Below are positions 45,472 to 54,911 of a DNA stretch of 64,000 bases, one piece after another. How positions within the stretch are numbered: the stretch's first letter is position 1; every line of letters starts with the position of its first letter. The notes below the pieces were generated by a model that searched no databases, had not been told where the DNA came from, and saw nothing but the letters and a program-made list of their open reading frames with translations. Location: positions 1 to 64,000 of the forward strand of contig VXNF01000014.1 in assembly GCA_009840735.1 (NCBI GenBank), given 5' to 3'. Source of the stretch: Acidimicrobiia bacterium. Lineage in GTDB: Bacteria; Actinomycetota; Acidimicrobiia; Acidimicrobiales; CATQHL01. A program made the translations under genes and the position numbers.

Positions 45472-46833
45472 TCAGTGGGCCAGCCGCTCGTGCAGGTAGC
45501 CCGCCAGGTCGGCGATCGCCAGACGGTCCTGGGCCATGGAGTCCCGCTCGCGCACGGTCACGGCGTCGTCCTCGAGCGTGTCGAAGTCCACCGTCACGCA
45601 GTACGGGGTGCCCAGTTCGTCCTGGCGACGGTAGCGACGGCCGATGGACTGCGTGACGTCGAAGTCCACCATCCAGTGGGGCGTCAGCCTCCCCAGAACC
45701 TCCCGCGCCGCCGCGATGAGGTGTTCCTTTTTGGACAGCGGCAGCACCGCCACCTGATAGGGGGCCAGACGGGGATGCAGGCGCAGCACCGTGCGGCGCT
45801 CGCCTCGCACCTCCTCGGTGTCGTAGGCGGCCAGCAGGAAGGCCATGAGGGCCCGGGTCGCCCCCGCGGCGGGCTCGATCACGTGGGGGACGTAGCGCTC
45901 GCCCGAGGCGGGGTCGGAGAACTCCAGCGTCTGGCCGGAGTGCTCGGCGTGGCGGCGCAGGTCGTAGTCGGTCCGGTTCGCCACCCCCTCCAGCTCCCCC
46001 CAGCCCCACGGGTAGCGGAACTCCACATCGGAGGTGGCGTCGGAGTAGTGGCTGCGCTCGTCGGGGCCGTGGGGGCGCAGGCGCAGCAGGCGCCGAGGGA
46101 TTCCGAGGTCGACGTACCAACCCAGCCGCTCGGCGCACCAGTACTCGTACCAGCGGGGCGCCTCGTCGGGCGGCACGAAGAACTCCAGCTCCATCTGCTC
46201 GAATTCCCGCGTGCGGAAGATGAAGTTGCCGGGCGTGATCTCGTTGCGGAACGACTTGCCGATCTGGGCGATGCCGAATGGGGGCCGCAGCCGACAGGCG
46301 CGCTGCACGTTGGCGAAGTTCATGAAGGCGCCCTGGGCGGTCTCGGGCCGCAGGTAGACCTCGGCGCCGGTCTCGACGACGGGACCTGCGTGGGTGCGGA
46401 ACATGAGGTTGAACTGGCGCGGCTCGCTCAAGGTTCCCGACTTGTTGCAATCCGGGCAGCGCTGCGGGTCGTCGAGCTGATCCTCCCTGTGCCGGCGGCC
46501 GCAGTCGCGGCACTCCACGAGAGGGTCGGCGAAGCTGTCGAGGTGGCCCGAGGCCGCCCAGACGGCCGGGGGCGACAGGATGGCAGCGTCGATCCCCACC
46601 ACGTCGGGGCGCATCTGCACGACCGAGCGCCACCAGGCCTCCTTCACGTTGCGCAGCATCAGGGCGCCGACCGGTCCGTAGTCGTAGGTCGACCGGAACC
46701 CTCCGTAGATCTCAGCGGACTGGAAGACAAAACCCCGCCGCTTGCAGAGGTTCACCACCGCCTCGAGGCGCTCGCCGTCCTGCTTGGAAGGGACCTCGGC
46801 GGCCGGTGGCTCCGAGGGGCCGGTCTCAACCAC
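45472..46833 (-). CDS. glyS: Glycyl-tRNA synthetase (single-chain, archaeal/eukaryotic/actinobacterial type)
   Basis: LEAVVNLCKRRGFVFQSAEIYGGFRSTYDYGPVGALMLRNVKEAWW...ARPETAQGAFMNFANV-type motif (LRPETAQGAFMNFANVQR)...FRNEITPGNFIFRTREFEQMELEFFV. Confidence 0.96.
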   Translation of the reverse strand: MVETGPSEPPAAEVPSKQDGERLEAVVNLCKRRGFVFQSAEIYGGFRSTYDYGPVGALMLRNVKEAWWRSVVQMRPDVVGIDAAILSPPAVWAASGHLDSFADPLVECRDCGRRHREDQLDDPQRCPDCNKSGTLSEPRQFNLMFRTHAGPVVETGAEVYLRPETAQGAFMNFANVQRACRLRPPFGIAQIGKSFRNEITPGNFIFRTREFEQMELEFFVPPDEAPRWYEYWCAERLGWYVDLGIPRRLLRLRPHGPDERSHYSDATSDVEFRYPWGWGELEGVANRTDYDLRRHAEHSGQTLEFSDPASGERYVPHVIEPAAGATRALMAFLLAAYDTEEVRGERRTVLRLHPRLAPYQVAVLPLSKKEHLIAAAREVLGRLTPHWMVDFDVTQSIGRRYRRQDELGTPYCVTVDFDTLEDDAVTVRERDSMAQDRLAIADLAGYLHERLAH

Positions 46834-46868
46834 GACCGCAGGCTACCGGTGGGCGTGGCGTGTCTCGA

Positions 46869-47645
46869 TCATCGGCTGCGGTCCGGCGACGCGGCCACGG
46901 CGTCGAGGAGCGCCGGCGCCCGCAGCCGCCGCTCGGTGTGCTGCTCCAGCACCGCCACGCCGAGCCGCTCGACGGCGGCGGTGGCCGCTGAGGCGGGCCG
47001 CGCCAGCGCCTCGGCCAGCCCGCCACTGAGGATCCCCCGCAGGACGGCTACGGTCTCGCCGTCCACCGCCACGGCGGCCTTGGGCCGGCACGGCAGGCAG
47101 GTGAGGCCGCCACCGGCGATGTCGAGCGCCACGAGCCCAGTGGCCGCCCCGCAGTGGACGCAGCCGCCGACGTCGGGGGCGATGCCCTCGAGCTCCGCCA
47201 GGCGCCACAGGAACGCGCCCACGCTGAGCGCCGAGGGGTGCGTCACTAGCGAACGCAGACCGCGGAGGAGCCGGTCGTACAGTTCGGGTGCCGGCGTGCG
47301 CTCCAAGGTCAGCCGGTCGACCGCCTCCAGCATCGCCATGGCCCGACCGAAGGATGCCAGGTCCGCCCGGAGGGCCGCGAACTGCTCGGTCCCCTCGCTG
47401 CTGTCGGCGCCGGTGATGGTGTCGAGATCGCCCCGCCCTCGCCACAGCGAAACGTCCACATGGCTGCCGGGCTCTAGGCGCGAACCGAATCGGCTGCGCG
47501 TGCGGCGGACGCCCTTGGCCACCCCCCGGATCTTGCCGTGGTGCTGCCCCAGCAGGACGACGATGCGGTCGGCCTCGCCGAGGCGGTAGGTCCGCAGCAC
47601 CACCGCCCGGTCGCGGTAGGGACCCGTCCAGTCGGGCGCGCTCAC
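46869..47645 (-). CDS. recO: DNA repair protein RecO
   Basis: YRDRAVVLRTYRLGEADRIVVLLGQHHGKIRGVAKGVRRTRSRFGSRLEPGSHVDVSLWRGRGDLDTIT...VHCGAATGLVALDIAGGGLTC. Confidence 0.93.
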   Translation of the reverse strand: MSAPDWTGPYRDRAVVLRTYRLGEADRIVVLLGQHHGKIRGVAKGVRRTRSRFGSRLEPGSHVDVSLWRGRGDLDTITGADSSEGTEQFAALRADLASFGRAMAMLEAVDRLTLERTPAPELYDRLLRGLRSLVTHPSALSVGAFLWRLAELEGIAPDVGGCVHCGAATGLVALDIAGGGLTCLPCRPKAAVAVDGETVAVLRGILSGGLAEALARPASAATAAVERLGVAVLEQHTERRLRAPALLDAVAASPDRSR

Positions 47646-48361
47646 TGGTCAAGACCGCCGAAGCGGCGCTCGCGCCGCCGGTACTCAGCCACCGCCTCGA
47701 AGAGGTGCTCCCGGCTGAAGTCGGGCCACAGCACGTCCAAGAACACCATCTCGCTGTAGGCCACTTGCCATAGCAGGAAGTTGGAGAGACGATACTCGCC
47801 AGAGGTGCGGATCAGCACGTCGGGGTCGGGCATGTCGGGGGTGGCTAGGTTGGCGCGGATCGTCGCCTCGCTGATGTCGCCGGGCGGCGCCCCCGAGGCC
47901 ACGATCTTGCGCACCGCCTCGGTCAACTCGGCCCGACCGCCGTAGTTGAAGGCCACCGTGAGCGTGAGCCGCCTGTTCGCCGCGGTCAGTTCCGACGCCG
48001 TGTCCATCTCGGCGAGGAGGCGACGAGGCAAACGGCGGTCGCGCCCGCCGATGAAGCGCAGGCGCACGCCCCGCTGGTGCATCTCGTGGCGTCGCGCCGC
48101 CAAGTTCAATCGGTTGAAGTCCAGCAGGAAGCGCACCTCCTCGCGGGGCCGGCGCCAGTTCTCCGTGGAGAAGGCGTAGACGGTCAACCACTGCACGCCG
48201 ATCTCCAGCGCCCCATCGACGGCGCCGAACAGAGCGTCCAGCCCAGCCTCATGGCCCGCGGTGCGCGGCAAGCCGCGTTGGGCCGCCCAGCGCCCGTTCC
48301 CGTCCATGACACAGGCAACATGGGCGGGCACGGCGGAGAGATCGACAGCGGAATGACTCAT
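47642..48361 (-). CDS. uppS: Isoprenyl (undecaprenyl) diphosphate synthase
   Basis: AHVACVMDGNGRWAAQRGLPRTAGHEAG...LTVYAFSTENWRRPREEV...FNYGGRAELTEAV...PDPDVLIRTSGEYRLSNFLLWQVAYSEMVFLDVLWPDF; start trimmed. Confidence 0.97.
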   Translation of the reverse strand: MSHSAVDLSAVPAHVACVMDGNGRWAAQRGLPRTAGHEAGLDALFGAVDGALEIGVQWLTVYAFSTENWRRPREEVRFLLDFNRLNLAARRHEMHQRGVRLRFIGGRDRRLPRRLLAEMDTASELTAANRRLTLTVAFNYGGRAELTEAVRKIVASGAPPGDISEATIRANLATPDMPDPDVLIRTSGEYRLSNFLLWQVAYSEMVFLDVLWPDFSREHLFEAVAEYRRRERRFGGLDQ

Positions 48362-48572
48362 GGGGCACCTGTCGGCAAGTCGGCACTGCGCCGGTCCTGA
48401 GGCCATTTGTAGCAGTCGTGACGCGGCTTCAGCGGCCATACGGCGCCGAGAGGCCGCCACACGGCCTCCCTGCCGCCGGCGCCGCGACAGCAAGCGCCGC
48501 GGCGCCGCAACCCCGTTACCGCCACCGCCGCGACCGCCCGGCGGCGCTGGGCAGCGTTGCTACCCTGCGGGG

Positions 48573-50504
48573 GTGAGCCTCGCCGAGCGGAGCCTCGCCC
48601 TGCTGGCCGCGACCATCGAGGCGCTCGGGCCCGCAGGCGAGCAACGCGCCGGCCAAGAGCAGATGTGCGCCGCCACAGCAGAGGCCTTCGCGGGTGGCCG
48701 GCACCTGGCGGTCGCGGCGGGCACAGGCACGGGGAAGTCGCTGGCCTACCTCGTTCCCGCCGTCCTGAGCGGCCAGCGAGTGGTCGTGGCCACCGCCACG
48801 AAGGCGCTGCAGGACCAGCTGGCCACCAAGGAGTTGCCGTTTTTGGCCGGGTTGGCTGCGACGCGGCGACTTCGACCCGGCGGGCGGCCATTCCGCTGGG
48901 CGGTGCTGAAGGGGCGATCCAACTACATCTGCCGCCAACGCGTGGCTGAGGCCTCCCGGACCGGACTGCAACTCGAGCTCGCCGCCTCCGGCGAGTCGGA
49001 CGGCCCCCATGACGGCGCCGGCGGGCCGAGCGCGACCGCCGGTGCCGAGGACTTCGCCCGGCTGCTCGCCTGGGCCGACCGAGCCGCCACCGGCGACCGG
49101 GCCGACGTGGATTGGGAGCTCCCTCCGGGGCTGTGGGAACGCCTGAGCGTGAGCGCTGCGCAGTGCCCCGGTCGGACCCGCTGTCCGGCGGGCGGCGCCT
49201 GCTTCGCCGAGGCCGCACGAGAGCGCGCCGACCGCGCCGACATCGTCGTCGTCAACACGCACCTGCTCGTGCTGGCCCTGCTCGGCACGCCCCTGCTGCC
49301 GCCGCATGACCTCGTGGTGATCGACGAGGCGCACCAGTTCGAGGACACCGTCACCGCCGTCGCCGGCGTGAGCCTCGGCGAGCGCGGCCTGCGCAACGCG
49401 GGCCAAGAGGTCAACGCCGTGGTCGCTCAGTCGGGGGCACCGCTGGCGAACTCCGGCCGGCGCATCGCCGAGATCCTGCGCGAGCACCACGGCAAGCGCC
49501 TGCCATCCGACGGCCCGCACGAGTTGGTCGAGGCCCTCACGCTGGCGAGCGCCCGCCTCGAGGCGGCCGGCGCCGCCCTGCGCGCCGCGCAGCCCGACGG
49601 CGACGACGCCGAAGCGCAGCGGCTGCGAGCGCTCGGCGAGGTGTCGGCGCTGCGCGAGAGCGTCGCCGAGCTGCTGGGGAGGCCCGAGGGGACGGTGGCG
49701 TTCGTGGCGGGCACCTCCAGTGCGCCCGAGTTGCGCCTCGCCCCGCTGGAGGCCGGCGGGCTCCTGCGTGAGCCCCTCTTCGAGGCTCGGACCGTCGTCA
49801 TGACTTCGGCCACCCTGGGGGCGGCAACGCCGGCCGCACTCGGCTTGGAGGTCGACGACTACCGGTACCTGGACGTGGGCAGCCCGTTCGACTACCGCTC
49901 GGCCGGACTCCTCTACTGCGCCGTCGACCTGCCGCCTCGCAACTCCCCCGCTTTCCCGCCCAGGGCGATCGACGAGCTCGAATCTTTGATCAACGCCGCC
50001 AAGGGCCGCACCCTGGCGCTGTTCACGAGCCACCGCATGCTGGAGGAGGCCGCCGGGGCACTCCGAAGCCGTCTGCGCTGGCCGCTGCTGCGCCAGGGGG
50101 ACTATCCGCCGGCGCGGCTGCTCGAGCGCTTCGCAACCGACGACGCCACCTGCCTGTTCGCCACCATCGGCTTCTGGCAGGGCGTGGACGTGCCCGGCCC
50201 GGCGTTGACGCTGGTCACCTTGGACCGCCTCCCCTTTCCCCGCCCTGACGACCCGCTGTTGGCGGCTCGGCGGGAGCACATCGGCGACGACGCCTTCCGG
50301 CTGGTGGATCTCCGGCGCGCCGGCATCCTCCTGGCGCAGGGGACGGGTCGCCTGATCCGTTCAGCAGCCGACCGCGGAGTCGTGGCCGTGCTGGATCCCC
50401 GGCTGGCGACCGCTCGCTACCGGACCGCACTGCTCGAGGAAGTGCCGCCGCTGCGCCGCACCACCGACCGGGCAGTCGTGCTGGACTTCTTGGCGTCGCT
50501 CTGA
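48573..50504 (+). CDS. ATP-dependent helicase, DinG-like
   Basis: AVAAGTGTGKSLAYLVPAVL (Walker A), VVNTHLLVLAL...LVVIDEAHQFEDT (DEAH), VMTSATLG, LFATIGFWQGVDVPGPALTLVTLDRLPFPRPDDPLL, GIL LAQGTGRLIRS; GTG start. Confidence 0.92.
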   Translation: MSLAERSLALLAATIEALGPAGEQRAGQEQMCAATAEAFAGGRHLAVAAGTGTGKSLAYLVPAVLSGQRVVVATATKALQDQLATKELPFLAGLAATRRLRPGGRPFRWAVLKGRSNYICRQRVAEASRTGLQLELAASGESDGPHDGAGGPSATAGAEDFARLLAWADRAATGDRADVDWELPPGLWERLSVSAAQCPGRTRCPAGGACFAEAARERADRADIVVVNTHLLVLALLGTPLLPPHDLVVIDEAHQFEDTVTAVAGVSLGERGLRNAGQEVNAVVAQSGAPLANSGRRIAEILREHHGKRLPSDGPHELVEALTLASARLEAAGAALRAAQPDGDDAEAQRLRALGEVSALRESVAELLGRPEGTVAFVAGTSSAPELRLAPLEAGGLLREPLFEARTVVMTSATLGAATPAALGLEVDDYRYLDVGSPFDYRSAGLLYCAVDLPPRNSPAFPPRAIDELESLINAAKGRTLALFTSHRMLEEAAGALRSRLRWPLLRQGDYPPARLLERFATDDATCLFATIGFWQGVDVPGPALTLVTLDRLPFPRPDDPLLAARREHIGDDAFRLVDLRRAGILLAQGTGRLIRSAADRGVVAVLDPRLATARYRTALLEEVPPLRRTTDRAVVLDFLASL

Positions 50505-50533
50505 GCGTCCCGGCCCGCCCAGAGCGCGCTGCG

Positions 50534-51427
50534 TTAGCCGCAGTAGCGCTCCACGGCGTCCGGCCGGTCCTGCCAGCGGGGATCCACCGAGACGTGCAGC
50601 TCCAGGTAGGCGCCCGGCGGGAGCTGGCGGCGCACCTCGGTTCCGACCCGCTTCAGCACCGAACCGCGGTGGCCGACGACGATGCGCCGCTGCGAGGCCC
50701 GCTCCACGAGGATCTCACAGCGGATGCGCGGCCAGTCCCACTCGGTGATCCGCGTAGCGATGGCGTAGGGCAGTTCGTCGCGCACGACCGCCAACAGCTG
50801 CTCCCGCACCAACTCCGCCACCGCCACCTCCTCGGGGAGCGAGCTCACCATGCCCTCGGGGTAGTACGGCGGACCCGCCGGCATCCTTCCCAGCAGGTGC
50901 TCCACGAACCCCTCGACGCCCTCGCCGGTGCGCGCCGACAGCGGGAAGTAAGCCTCGGCAGGAACCTCCGAGAGCCGTGCGAGCTGCTCGAGGATCCGCT
51001 GTGGGGCAGCAGCGTCGGTCTTGTTGACGACAACGACGCCGTCGGCGGGCAGCCTGGCGGCGACGAACCGGTCGCCGGGGCCGAACGTGGCCGTGGCGTC
51101 CACGACCAGACAAACCACATCCACGTCCTCGAGGGCGTCGTTGGCCGTGGCGTTCAACCGCGACCCTAGGGCCGTGCGCGGCTTGCCGATGCCGGGCGTG
51201 TCCACGAAGACGACCTGCACGCCGCTGCGGTGCAGGACTCCGTGGACGGCGCGCCGCGTGGTCTGCGGTTTGTCACTGACGATAGACACCTTCGTGCCGC
51301 AGAGCCGGTTCAGCAGGGTCGACTTGCCGACGTTGGGCCGCCCGACGAGCGTCACGAACCCCGACCGGAAGCTCACCTGCCCAACCGGCGAGGCCGGCGA
51401 CACCGCGGGGCCGGACGGCGGCGGCAC
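50534..51427 (-). CDS. era: GTPase Era
   Basis: VTLVGRPNVGKSTLLNRLCGTKVSIVSDKPQTTRRAVHGVL...DTPGIGKPRTALG...VVNKTDA; C-terminal KH region IVVGHRGSVLKRVGTEVRRQL. Confidence 0.96.
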   Translation of the reverse strand: MPPPSGPAVSPASPVGQVSFRSGFVTLVGRPNVGKSTLLNRLCGTKVSIVSDKPQTTRRAVHGVLHRSGVQVVFVDTPGIGKPRTALGSRLNATANDALEDVDVVCLVVDATATFGPGDRFVAARLPADGVVVVNKTDAAAPQRILEQLARLSEVPAEAYFPLSARTGEGVEGFVEHLLGRMPAGPPYYPEGMVSSLPEEVAVAELVREQLLAVVRDELPYAIATRITEWDWPRIRCEILVERASQRRIVVGHRGSVLKRVGTEVRRQLPPGAYLELHVSVDPRWQDRPDAVERYCG

Positions 51428-51518
51428 GCGACAACCGAGGCAGGGGGTCGGGGGGCCGATTTGCGACGCCTTGGGTCCGCGCCGAAGGAACAGGCAGCAC
51501 CCCGGCGCCCGATTGGGC

Positions 51519-52772
51519 TCACTCCGAAGCCCCGCCGTCGATGTCGGTCACCAGAACGCGGGCGATGCGCCGACGCTGCACCCGCTCCACCAGGAAGCGA
51601 TGGCCGTCCACCTCCAGGCTCTCCCCCTCGTCGGGGACCCGCCCCAGCATGGTGAAGATCAGCCCCCCCACGGTGTTCCAGCGACCTGAGGGCAACTCCG
51701 CCGCCAGCGCTTCGGAGAGTTCGCTCAGAGGGACCCGTCCGCTCACCCGGAAGCCGCCGTCCTCCAGCTTCTCCACGAGCGCCTGCTCGACGTCGAACTC
51801 GTCGGTGATCTCCCCCACCATCTCCTCGAGCAGGTCCTCCAGCGTGACGAGTCCCGCGGTGCCGCCGAACTCGTCGATCAGGATCACCAGATGCGAGCGC
51901 CCGGCTTGCATCTCCGCCAGCAGCTCGGCGGTCCGCTTGGTGTCGGGGACGAAGCCGATCTGGCGCATCACCTCGCCCACGGGCCGGTCCTCGCCGTCGC
52001 CGCGCACCGCCGCGATGAGATCCCGCACGTGCGCGAAGCCCACGATGTCGTCTATCCCCTCCCCATAGACGGGGATACGGGTGAGGCCGTTGAACAGGGC
52101 CACCTCCAGGGACGCCGAGACGCTGACGGTGCCGGCGATGGCGACCATGTCCGGGCGCGGCACCATGACCTCGCGGGCGATGGTGTCGCCGAAGGAGATC
52201 ACCGACTCGATGAGGCGGTGCTCCTGGGCTTCGATGCTCGCATCAGCGGCGGCGAGCTCCGCCACGGCCAGCAGCTCCTCCTCGGAGACCGCCTCGGGTT
52301 CGCGCCGGGGGCTCGGCCCGAACCGCCCCGCTCGCTGGGGAAACCCCATGAGCAGCCGCAGCGGCGTGTAGAGCAGGAGGATCCGCAGGAAGGGCGCCAC
52401 AGAGCGCGCCACCCGCTCGGGCCGGCGAATGGCGAGAGACTTCGAGCCGACGCCGATAGCCAGATAGAGCACGACGAGTTCCACGGCGAACGCCACGCCC
52501 AGCGCGCCGGCACCCCAGCGCCGCTGCACCAAGAAGTCCACCAGCGTGGCGATCCCGAGGAGGCTGGCCAGCACCAGGCCGAGCACCAGGGCGAGCACCT
52601 GACGGCGCCGCTCGAGCAGCCAGGCCAGCGCGCTGGACTCGGCGGCCTCCTCTTCGATCAGCACCCTCGCCTGGCTGCGGCGCAGCCGAATCAGGCTCGT
52701 CTCCGCCGCCGACAGCACGACCGCGCAGAGGCTCAGCACCGCCACGCCAGCGATCGCCAGCGCCTCTGTCAC
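51519..52772 (-). CDS. Hemolysin/CNNM-type protein with CBS and CorC domains
   Basis: DUF21 N-terminal TMs; VMVPRPDMVAI, GLTRIPVYGEGIDDIVGFAHVRDLI, SHLVILIDEFGGTAGLVTLEDLLEEMVGEITDEFD, CorC_HlyC C-terminus. Confidence 0.94.
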   Translation of the reverse strand: MTEALAIAGVAVLSLCAVVLSAAETSLIRLRRSQARVLIEEEAAESSALAWLLERRRQVLALVLGLVLASLLGIATLVDFLVQRRWGAGALGVAFAVELVVLYLAIGVGSKSLAIRRPERVARSVAPFLRILLLYTPLRLLMGFPQRAGRFGPSPRREPEAVSEEELLAVAELAAADASIEAQEHRLIESVISFGDTIAREVMVPRPDMVAIAGTVSVSASLEVALFNGLTRIPVYGEGIDDIVGFAHVRDLIAAVRGDGEDRPVGEVMRQIGFVPDTKRTAELLAEMQAGRSHLVILIDEFGGTAGLVTLEDLLEEMVGEITDEFDVEQALVEKLEDGGFRVSGRVPLSELSEALAAELPSGRWNTVGGLIFTMLGRVPDEGESLEVDGHRFLVERVQRRRIARVLVTDIDGGASE

Positions 52773-52775
52773 CGT

Positions 52776-53387
52776 TCAGCCCGCCCGCCAGGCAGCGGCG
52801 CCCGGCTTGCCAGGGTGGGTGCTGGCCGGTCGGTGGAGCCGGGCGAGCAGGGCGCGGGTTCGCCGCTTCATCCGGAGGGACTCCAGCGGGCCTGCGTGGT
52901 CGTGCCCCAGCAGGTGCAGCACGCCGTGTACGACGAGCAGCGCCAGCTCGTCCTCGAGCGAGTGGCCTGCCTCGCCCGCTTGGCGAGCCGCCACCAGCGG
53001 GCAGACGACGACGTCGCCCATGAGCAGCGGAGGGTCCCCGGCGGGCGCGGCGCGGCGCGCCCGCCGGGAGTTCGCCTCCACCGGGAAGGCCAGGACGTCG
53101 GTCGGGTGATCGCTGTCGAGCCAGTCGGCTGCCAACTCGGCGATCTCGGTCTCCCCCACGAACGCCAGACCCAACTCGGCGGGGCGTCGGACCCCTTCGC
53201 GCTCAGCCGCCGCCGCGGCCAGGAGACCCCAGCGCCCCAAGTCGAGCGGCACCGCCGCCGCGCCGCGGCGCCGGTCGGTCGCCTCCACCGCGACGCACCC
53301 CTGCGCCACCCGCCGGCGATCCGCTCCGTCGGGCCGGTCCGGCGGTCGGTGTGGGTCCGGACGGTCCGCAGATTCGTCCTCGCTCAC
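52776..53387 (-). CDS. ybeY: Endoribonuclease YbeY
   Basis: LAFVGETEIAELAADWLDSDHPTDVLAFPVE...LALLVVHGVLHLLGHDH (HxxxHxxGxDH). Confidence 0.95.
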   Translation of the reverse strand: MSEDESADRPDPHRPPDRPDGADRRRVAQGCVAVEATDRRRGAAAVPLDLGRWGLLAAAAAEREGVRRPAELGLAFVGETEIAELAADWLDSDHPTDVLAFPVEANSRRARRAAPAGDPPLLMGDVVVCPLVAARQAGEAGHSLEDELALLVVHGVLHLLGHDHAGPLESLRMKRRTRALLARLHRPASTHPGKPGAAAWRAG

Positions 53388-54382
53388 CCCGACCGGTCCC
53401 GCGGAGGCCCGTCGCCCGCCTCGCTGCTGGCCTTGTCGTAGGCGTTGACGATGTCGGTCACGATGGGATGGCGGACGACGTCCCGGCTGCTCAGATAGAC
53501 GAAACGGACGCCGTCGATGTCCCCCAGCAGCGTCTCGAGGCCGTCGAGGCCGCTGCGACCCCCGGCAACGTCAACCTGGGTCACGTCGCCGGTGATCACC
53601 GCCCGCGACCCGAACCCGATGCGGGTGAGGAACATCTTCATCTGCTCGGGGGTGGTGTTCTGAGCCTCGTCGAGGATGATGAAGCTCCGGTTCAGCGTCC
53701 GCCCGCGCATGAACGCCAGCGGCGCCACCTCCACGATCTCCTGCTCGAGCAGCCGCTGCACGCCCTGGTGGTCCAGCATGTCGTGCAGCGCGTCGTACAG
53801 CGGGCGCAGGTACGGATCCACCTTGGCGGCCACGTCGCCAGGCAGGAAGCCGAGACGTTCGCCGGCCTCGACGGCCGGGCGGGTGAGCACGATCCGCTCC
53901 ACCTCCCGCGCCTGCAGCGCGGCGAGCGCCGCAGCGACGGCCAGCCAGCTCTTGCCGGTCCCCGCCGGGCCGATCGCGAACGTGGCTGTCGCTGAGCGGA
54001 TGGCGTCCACGTACGCCTTCTGGCCCCGCGAGCGGGGGCGCACCGCCGGGCCGCGGGCGCCGCGGAGCACCTCGTCGCTCAGCACTTCGCTGGGGCTCTC
54101 ATCGGCGGCTACCAGGTCGATGACGTGAACTAGCGAGCGCGAGTCCAGCGGGTGGCCCTGGCGGACGAGCGTGATCAGCTCTTCGAGGACCCGCGCCACG
54201 CTCGGCGCGTCCGGGCCGGTGACGGTCACCTCGTTGCCCCGCACGTGGATGCCGCTGTGGGGGAAGGCCGCCTCCAGCAGCCGCAGGTGGCGGTCGGCGG
54301 GCCCGAGGAGGTTGGGCAGCAGGTGATTGCCGGGGACCGTGACCCGAGCCCGGCTGGCGGGCTGCTCAGCCACCGAGGACAA
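53384..54382 (-). CDS. PhoH family protein (PhoH-like ATPase)
   Basis: VRPRSRGQKAYVDAIRSATATFAIGPAGTGKSWLAVAAALAAL...RIVLTRPAVEAGERLGFLPGD...FIILDEAQNTTPEQMKMFLTRIGFGSRAVITGDVTQVD. Confidence 0.96.
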   Translation of the reverse strand: MSSVAEQPASRARVTVPGNHLLPNLLGPADRHLRLLEAAFPHSGIHVRGNEVTVTGPDAPSVARVLEELITLVRQGHPLDSRSLVHVIDLVAADESPSEVLSDEVLRGARGPAVRPRSRGQKAYVDAIRSATATFAIGPAGTGKSWLAVAAALAALQAREVERIVLTRPAVEAGERLGFLPGDVAAKVDPYLRPLYDALHDMLDHQGVQRLLEQEIVEVAPLAFMRGRTLNRSFIILDEAQNTTPEQMKMFLTRIGFGSRAVITGDVTQVDVAGGRSGLDGLETLLGDIDGVRFVYLSSRDVVRHPIVTDIVNAYDKASSEAGDGPPRDRSG

Positions 54383-54464
54383 CGCGGGTCGCCAGCGTGG
54401 GCCTGCTTACGGTCCGCAGCGGGCGTCGCTCAGCGCGTCGCCCATCTCGAGGTCCGACAAACGA

Positions 54465-54731
54465 CTAGCTCTCCGGTACCGAGTCTTCCTCGTCCGCATC
54501 GGAGGCCCGCGCCGGAACCGGATCGGGGTAGAGGTGCTTCAGGGTGCCCGGCTCGACCCGGGACTCCTCGATGAATGCGTCGACGTCGCTCGCCTTGAAG
54601 CGGAAGACGCGCCCGAAGCGATACGCCGGGAGCTGCCCGATGTCCACGAACCGGTAGATCGTGCGGGTCGTGAGACCGAGACGTCTCGCCGTGTCTTCGG
54701 TACTGAGCCAATCAATGTCCGATTCCGCCAT
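54465..54731 (-). CDS. Helix-turn-helix (excisionase/BldC-like MerR-type) DNA-binding protein
   Basis: DWLSTEDTARRLGLTTRTIYRFVDIGQLPAYRFGRVFRFKASDVDAFIEES; start trimmed to MAESDID. Confidence 0.88.
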   Translation of the reverse strand: MAESDIDWLSTEDTARRLGLTTRTIYRFVDIGQLPAYRFGRVFRFKASDVDAFIEESRVEPGTLKHLYPDPVPARASDADEEDSVPES

Positions 54732-54911
54732 GTCCGTGAACCTCACAGCCTCGCGTCGTTTCGCCCCCGCTGGTGCATCGGTGTTGCACCACAGAGACTT
54801 AGGGGTTGTCGCACCTTGTTACAGGCTGTTGACCAACTTGGCAAAACAAGGCGATGCACACGATGCTAGCCGATGTCCTGACGCCACGGGCACCCGCCCG
54901 CAGCGGCCTGC

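Noticed and set aside
45127-47589. 820-aa plus-strand ORF
   Set aside because: Antisense to dnaG 5' region, glyS and recO, which are unambiguous; arises from high GC3.
48516-50279. 587-aa minus-strand ORF
   Set aside because: Antisense shadow of the DinG-like helicase.
51891-53441. 516-aa plus-strand ORF
   Set aside because: Antisense to the CNNM/hemolysin and ybeY genes; no coherent family.
54465-54731. Excisionase-like gene as evidence of a prophage/ICE
   Set aside because: No integrase, att-like repeat or phage gene nearby; single HTH proteins of this type are common chromosomal regulators in actinobacteria.
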